The notes below the pieces were generated by a model. The model was not told the origin of the DNA. It ran no database searches and saw only the letters and a list, made by a program, of their open reading frames with translations. Positions 6,231-9,254 of a stretch of 9,254 nucleotides of DNA are shown here, piece after piece. Every line of letters starts with the position of its first letter. The stretch's first letter is position 1. Origin of the DNA: Bifidobacterium breve. Lineage in GTDB: Bacteria > Actinomycetota > Acidimicrobiia > IMCC26256 > PALSA-555. The stretch lies in the NCBI GenBank assembly GCA_945889545.1, contig CAMDCC010000102.1:1-9254 (forward strand), written 5' to 3'. A program made the position numbers and the translations under genes.

Positions 6231-7376
6231 TCACTCGTCGGCCCCGAGGTCGAGGAGTCGGCGGGCGATGATGTTGCGCTGCACTTCCGCGGTGCCGCCG
6301 TAGATGGTCGCGGCACCTGAGTACAGGTACTCGGTGCGCCACGCTTGGCCGATTGCGGTGTCGTCCATCTCGACGACGCCGGGCAGGAGCCGGCGGACCG
6401 CGTCGTACGTGGTCTGCTCGGCAGTGGCCACGAGCACCTTGTCGATCGAGGTCTCCGCGCCGAGCGTTGCTCCTTCGGCCAAACGGTGCTGCGTGGCCCG
6501 CGATCGAGCACGAACCGAATGCAACTGTGCATAGGCGTCGCCGATGACCCGAGCAGCGCGGTCGTCGGCGGGTGCAACCTCGACGAGCATCTCGAGTCGG
6601 CGGTAGAGGTAGGCGATGCGCTGCCAGAAGCACGACGAGCGTTCGTAGGGGAGGATGCTCATCGCAACGCCCCACCCGCCGTGCAGATCGCCGAGCATCC
6701 GCTCGGCCGGGACCACCACGTCGTCGAAGAACACCTCAGCGAACTCGTGCATCCCGTTGATCATCTCGATCGGCGCGACGGTGATGCCGGGCGTGTCCAT
6801 GTCGACGAAGAACGCGGTGATGCCACGGTGTCGCGAGTCGGTGGTCCCGGTGCGCGTGAGCAGCACGCAGCGGTCGGAGTACTGGGCGAGACTCGTCCAC
6901 ACCTTCTGGCCGTTGATGATCCAGGTCGACGCAGTGCTGGCTTCGCCGTCGGGATCGGCGCGACATGTCAATCCGGCCAGGTCGCTTCCCGTGCTCGGCT
7001 CGGAGAACCCTTGGCACCAGAGCTCCGCGCCCGAGAGCAACCGGGGGACGACCTCGGCGGCGAGCTCCGGCGACGCGAAGTCGATGAGCGTCGGTGCGAG
7101 GACCTCGATGAGGGAGAAGAGGCCCGGATCCGCCAGGCCGCGCGCCGCGAGCGATGCACCGAGCTCGGTACGCAGCAGCGGTGAGCCGCCCAGTCCTGCG
7201 ACGCGCTCGGGCCATCCGTACTTCATCCAGTCCGCGTCGTACAGGATCGACTTCACCCGTTGCATCTGCGCGATCTGTTCGTCGAGCGTCCCGGGTGGGG
7301 AGAACGTAGGCGCGAGCTCACTCTCGTGCGCGTCGAGCCAAGAATGCAGCCCGGTGCGGAACTCTGCGATCTCCAT
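6231..7376 (-). CDS. acyl-CoA dehydrogenase, long subunit
   Basis: A 381-residue FAD-dependent acyl-CoA dehydrogenase that would introduce an alpha-beta double bond into an acyl-CoA. Visible parts are the N-terminal helical domain (MEIAEFRTGLHSWLDAHESE), the CQGFSEPSTGSDLAGL segment at 121-136 with WIINGQKVWTS at 152-162 for FAD and substrate contacts, HEFAEVFFDDVVVP at 210-223, and IYGGTAEVQRNIIARRL at 358-374. Gly360 occupies the position of the catalytic Glu found in medium-chain enzymes. Glu245 in LPYERSS is a plausible alternative base, as in isovaleryl-CoA-type and steroid side-chain enzymes. The start at 7376 matches family N-termini; an in-frame ATG at 7409 would add 11 residues. It is first in an operon with the short dehydrogenase and the CoA-transferase, with electrons presumably passed to an electron-transfer flavoprotein encoded elsewhere. 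Confidence 0.92.
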   Translation of the reverse strand: MEIAEFRTGLHSWLDAHESELAPTFSPPGTLDEQIAQMQRVKSILYDADWMKYGWPERVAGLGGSPLLRTELGASLAARGLADPGLFSLIEVLAPTLIDFASPELAAEVVPRLLSGAELWCQGFSEPSTGSDLAGLTCRADPDGEASTASTWIINGQKVWTSLAQYSDRCVLLTRTGTTDSRHRGITAFFVDMDTPGITVAPIEMINGMHEFAEVFFDDVVVPAERMLGDLHGGWGVAMSILPYERSSCFWQRIAYLYRRLEMLVEVAPADDRAARVIGDAYAQLHSVRARSRATQHRLAEGATLGAETSIDKVLVATAEQTTYDAVRRLLPGVVEMDDTAIGQAWRTEYLYSGAATIYGGTAEVQRNIIARRLLDLGADE

Positions 7377-7484
7377 CAGCAGTCTTCTAGCGCAGGTCTT
7401 CTGACCCATGATCCCGACACTCGATGGAGGCCTCCTGCTCGTACACGCGACGCGACAGTGAAAGTTGCCTTTCCGCCTTTTGCA

Positions 7485-7490
7485 AATGTA
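7485..7490 (-). promoter_or_regulatory. tentative -10 box for the dehydrogenase operon
   Basis: The complement reads TACATT (TANNNT) in the only AT-rich patch upstream of the operon, about 110 bp before the start codon. No good -35 sequence is found 17-18 bp further upstream, so if real it would be activator-dependent. The 12-bp repeats lie 31-66 bp upstream of it. Confidence 0.2.
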
Positions 7491-7520
7491 GTTTCCACCG
7501 AGAGCGAACGCGTTGTCCGG

Positions 7521-7556
7521 CCAGTCGTACAGCCAGTCGTACAGCCAGTCGTACAG
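7521..7556. repeat. three perfect 12-bp tandem repeats upstream of the dehydrogenase operon
   Basis: The unit ccagtcgtacag occurs three times without a mismatch at 7521-7532, 7533-7544 and 7545-7556. It is outside the insertion sequence, whose edge is 24 bp away, and about 145-180 bp upstream of the leftward dehydrogenase operon. The 12-bp period is close to one helical turn, so the copies face nearly the same side of the DNA. It could be a regulator-binding array or simple slippage. Confidence 0.9.
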
Positions 7557-7580
7557 GGGTGACGGGAGAGTTGATGGGCG

Positions 7581-7584
7581 CTAG
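7581..7584. repeat. left CTAG direct repeat of the insertion sequence
   Basis: CTAG here and CTAG at 9249-9252 flank the element. A 4-bp duplication is usual for the IS1380 family. Because both copies lie within GCTAGC, which is palindromic, the inverted repeat could alternatively be read as 21 bp including these bases. Confidence 0.6.
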
Positions 7585-7600
7585 CCCGAACCTTTCAGTA
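7585..7600. repeat. left terminal inverted repeat of the insertion sequence
   Basis: CCCGAACCTTTCAGTA, matching the complement of the right end at 15 of 16 positions. The single difference is A versus C at the fifth base. Confidence 0.88.
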
Positions 7601-7779
7601 AGCGGCGTGAGCGTGGTTGATCTGCGCGTGTGGGGTCGGTGCGCGCGGCCAGCGGGTCCTGGAGGGCTGGCGGAGCGGGGCACGGGTCGTCTTTTGTGGT
7701 GGTCGGGGTTCTGGTCGGGGTTCGTGTGCGCGTTGAACTGGCGCGGCCGCGAACGCGGGGGTTGGCAGGGTGAACGAGG

Positions 7780-9129
7780 TCAGGTCGGCGCGAGTTGGCG
7801 CACGCGGGTGAACGCGGCGGCGAGTTCGCTGGCCCAGGGCCAGTTGGCGGCGAGGTGGAGGGTGACGCGGCGTTGCCCACGGGTGATGAGCCCGGCGGTG
7901 TGCAAGAGGCAGTAGCGCAGCCGTTTGGGTTCGGCGCGGGCGAGGTCGCCATCAAGGCAGAGCAGCCGGGTCCAGGCCAGCAGGTCTTGGGCGGTGAGCA
8001 CGAGGGTGAGCCAGGCGGCGTTGATCGCGAAGCTCTCCGAAGGCAAGTTGCGTAGCCCGGTGTCTTTGGCATCCCGGATGCGGCACTCGGCCCGGCCCCG
8101 ACCCCGGTGGAGTGCTTCGAGGTAGGTGATGTCGGGGTCGGTGAGGTCGGTGACGAACACCTGGAAGCGGTGCCCGTCGACGTCGGTGAAGGTGAGCTGC
8201 GCGCCGGGGTGAGGGTCTTCACGGCGGGCGATGGCCCGGGTGCCTGCGGGCCAGCCCGACAGGTCGACCAGGTCGGTGATCTCGGTCACCTCGGCGCCGG
8301 GCCGCTCGTCGGCCCCATCCGCGCTGACCGCCGGGGACCAGCACCGTTCGGGCACGCTGACCAGCACCTTCGCGATTGTCTTGGTGAGGTCGTGACCGAC
8401 CGCGAAGCGCACCCCCCGGGCCCGACACGCGTTCAGGAAGCCGTGGGTGAGCCCAGCCGAGTCGGCTCGAGCCACGATCTCGACGCCCGCCTCGGGATCC
8501 TCGACCGTGGTGGCGACCGGCAGCTGGGCCAACGCGGCGTCGAGCACCTCGATGTGATCGGCGGTGGTGTTGGACCCCGCGTTACCCGGTCGCAGCATCC
8601 CGGCCAGCGCCTCACCGGTCGCGTCCAGGTAACACAGCAGCGGATGGAACCCGAACCCACGCTTGTAGGTTGGGGCCGCGCCTTGCTTCTCCGAATGCGA
8701 ATGCAACAACGTGGCGTCGAAGTCCAACACATAGAACCCGGGATCGGCGCCCGCGGCCCACGCCTGCGCGCGAGCCGCAGCCCGTGCCGACGCGACCCGC
8801 GCCAGCGTGTCACGGTCGACGGCTTCGAGCGCCCGCCACGCCGTCGGCGTCGACGCCACCGCCCCGAACAGTGACGGCTGATCGCGCAACACACACAAAT
8901 CTGAGATCGCCTCACCGCCATCGGCGAGCATCACCGCCACATCGACCAGCACCTGACCCCGGTCATGACCCCGGCGGCGTTGCTTCGTCGGCGCCATCGC
9001 CACCGAGAGCGCATCGGTGAGCCCGAACGCATCGGCGACATCGCCGAGCAGGCGAGCCCCGGCATGGCCCACCACCCCCTTGCCATCAACGGTCACACGC
9101 AAACGGGGTCGACGCGCGTTAGCCTTCAC
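7780..9129 (-). CDS. IS1380-family DDE transposase
   Basis: A 449-residue transposase that cuts and joins the element's ends. It has the IS1380 features in order: N-terminal RPRLRVTVDGKGVVGHAGARLL, then LDFDATLLHSHSEKQGA with Asp138 as the first acidic residue, the KRGFGFHPLLCYLDATGE and LRPGNAGSNT segments at about 156-187, ARADSAG with Asp223, and HRGRGRAECRIRDAKDTGLR with Glu348 in the C-terminal region. The frame is intact and all three catalytic residues are present. The start is taken as GTG at 9127-9129, which has AGGAGG (9141-9146 on the complement) 11 nt upstream and matches where family members begin. An ATG at 9198 would add 23 residues but has no ribosome site. The stop is a TGA at 7780-7782. 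Confidence 0.93.
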   Translation of the reverse strand: MKANARRPRLRVTVDGKGVVGHAGARLLGDVADAFGLTDALSVAMAPTKQRRRGHDRGQVLVDVAVMLADGGEAISDLCVLRDQPSLFGAVASTPTAWRALEAVDRDTLARVASARAAARAQAWAAGADPGFYVLDFDATLLHSHSEKQGAAPTYKRGFGFHPLLCYLDATGEALAGMLRPGNAGSNTTADHIEVLDAALAQLPVATTVEDPEAGVEIVARADSAGLTHGFLNACRARGVRFAVGHDLTKTIAKVLVSVPERCWSPAVSADGADERPGAEVTEITDLVDLSGWPAGTRAIARREDPHPGAQLTFTDVDGHRFQVFVTDLTDPDITYLEALHRGRGRAECRIRDAKDTGLRNLPSESFAINAAWLTLVLTAQDLLAWTRLLCLDGDLARAEPKRLRYCLLHTAGLITRGQRRVTLHLAANWPWASELAAAFTRVRQLAPT

Positions 9130-9232
9130 CTCGGAAGTGCCCTCCTGGTCGCGGTCCTGTGTGTTTCGCAACCACAGTCTCCCGCACCCAGAGGGCATTT
9201 TCGCGGACGCGCGCCGACGATCAGCGATCCAC

Positions 9233-9248
9233 TACTGAAAGGTGCGGG
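9233..9248. repeat. right terminal inverted repeat of the insertion sequence
   Basis: TACTGAAAGGTGCGGG on the plus strand, the inverted partner of the left end. It lies about 100 bp upstream of the transposase start. Confidence 0.88.
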
Positions 9249-9252
9249 CTAG
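9249..9252. repeat. right CTAG direct repeat of the insertion sequence
   Basis: The partner of CTAG at 7581-7584. Only two further bases follow before the window ends, so the sequence into which the element inserted cannot be examined on this side. Confidence 0.6.
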
Positions 9253-9254
9253 CT

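Larger units (their letters stand above)
7585..9248 (-). mobile_element. complete IS1380-family insertion sequence
   Basis: A 1664-bp element with one transposase gene and imperfect terminal inverted repeats: CCCGAACCTTTCAGTA at 7585-7600 and, on the complement, CCCGCACCTTTCAGTA at 9233-9248, 15 of 16 identical. CTAG flanks both ends. Size, a single DDE transposase and a 4-bp duplication all fit the IS1380 family. The 179 bp between the left repeat and the transposase stop (7601-7779) hold no gene; they contain a two-copy repeat of ggtcggggttc(t/g) at 7701-7724. The transposase points leftward, the same way as the dehydrogenase operon it now sits in front of. The intact frame and near-identical ends suggest a fairly recent arrival. 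Confidence 0.9.

Noticed and set aside
5261..6271. A 336-codon open frame on the plus strand
   Set aside because: It is antisense to the short acyl-CoA dehydrogenase and has no domain-like content.
6221..6577. N-terminal extension of the short dehydrogenase by 119 codons
   Set aside because: The extra residues overlap the long dehydrogenase in another frame and have no family likeness; likeness begins at the adjacent ATGs 6220/6217.
7580..7584. GCTAG counted as part of a 21-bp terminal inverted repeat
   Set aside because: The same bases appear as GCTAGC at both ends because CTAG is palindromic. A 4-bp duplication fits the family better, and the element boundary is set inside it, though this cannot be proven without an empty site.
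8107..8874. A 255-codon open frame on the plus strand inside the insertion sequence
   Set aside because: It is antisense to the transposase, whose motifs are unambiguous; no sign of a passenger gene.

Overview
This is a high-GC window in which every confident protein has the codon use and family profile of a high-GC actinobacterium. A soil or water lineage such as Acidimicrobiia or a mycobacterial relative is a guess, because there is no rRNA or other marker gene here. It reads as an accessory catabolic region that has been eroded: a cluster of fatty-acid or alicyclic-type degradation genes interrupted by a toxin-antitoxin pair, gene relics, a deletion scar and a complete insertion sequence.

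Layout, left to right. 1-72: five and a half perfect copies of a 13-bp repeat. 88-987 (-): an exported alpha/beta hydrolase with a full catalytic triad. About 1077-1341 (+): a decayed acyl-CoA synthetase whose A5-type and C-terminal A10-type motifs survive in different frames with the intervening domain gone. 1346-2040 (-): a vapBC toxin-antitoxin pair with overlapping genes and a compact, probably leaderless promoter. 2201-3694 and 3704-4957 (+): an aldehyde dehydrogenase followed 9 bp later by a type I Baeyer-Villiger monooxygenase. 4776-5249, 5267-6220 and 6231-7376 (-): a family III (CaiB/BaiF) CoA-transferase and two acyl-CoA dehydrogenases of unequal length, transcribed in the order dehydrogenase, dehydrogenase, CoA-transferase. 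7377-7580: the probable promoter region of that operon, with three perfect copies of a 12-bp repeat. 7585-9248: a complete IS1380-family element with 16-bp imperfect inverted repeats and a CTAG direct repeat at both edges.

The most notable feature is at about 4893-4897. The monooxygenase and the CoA-transferase face each other tail to tail. Both stop matching their families at the same place, sharing about 5 bp (GCGGG). The simplest reading is one deletion that removed both 3' ends and everything between them, leaving two reading frames that each run on into the antisense of the other gene. The CoA-transferase stub ends before the position of its family's catalytic Asp, so it should be dead. 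The monooxygenase keeps both nucleotide-binding motifs and its fingerprint but lacks its C-terminal part. A chimeric assembly is the main alternative.

Functionally, the pieces (acyl-CoA ligase, aldehyde dehydrogenase, Baeyer-Villiger monooxygenase, CoA-transferase, paired acyl-CoA dehydrogenases) fit a pathway that opens or shortens a ketone-bearing alicyclic, terpenoid or steroid-like substrate and feeds CoA thioesters to beta-oxidation. This is inference from families only, and no substrate can be named. I see no RNA genes, CRISPR array or clear new defence-type system.
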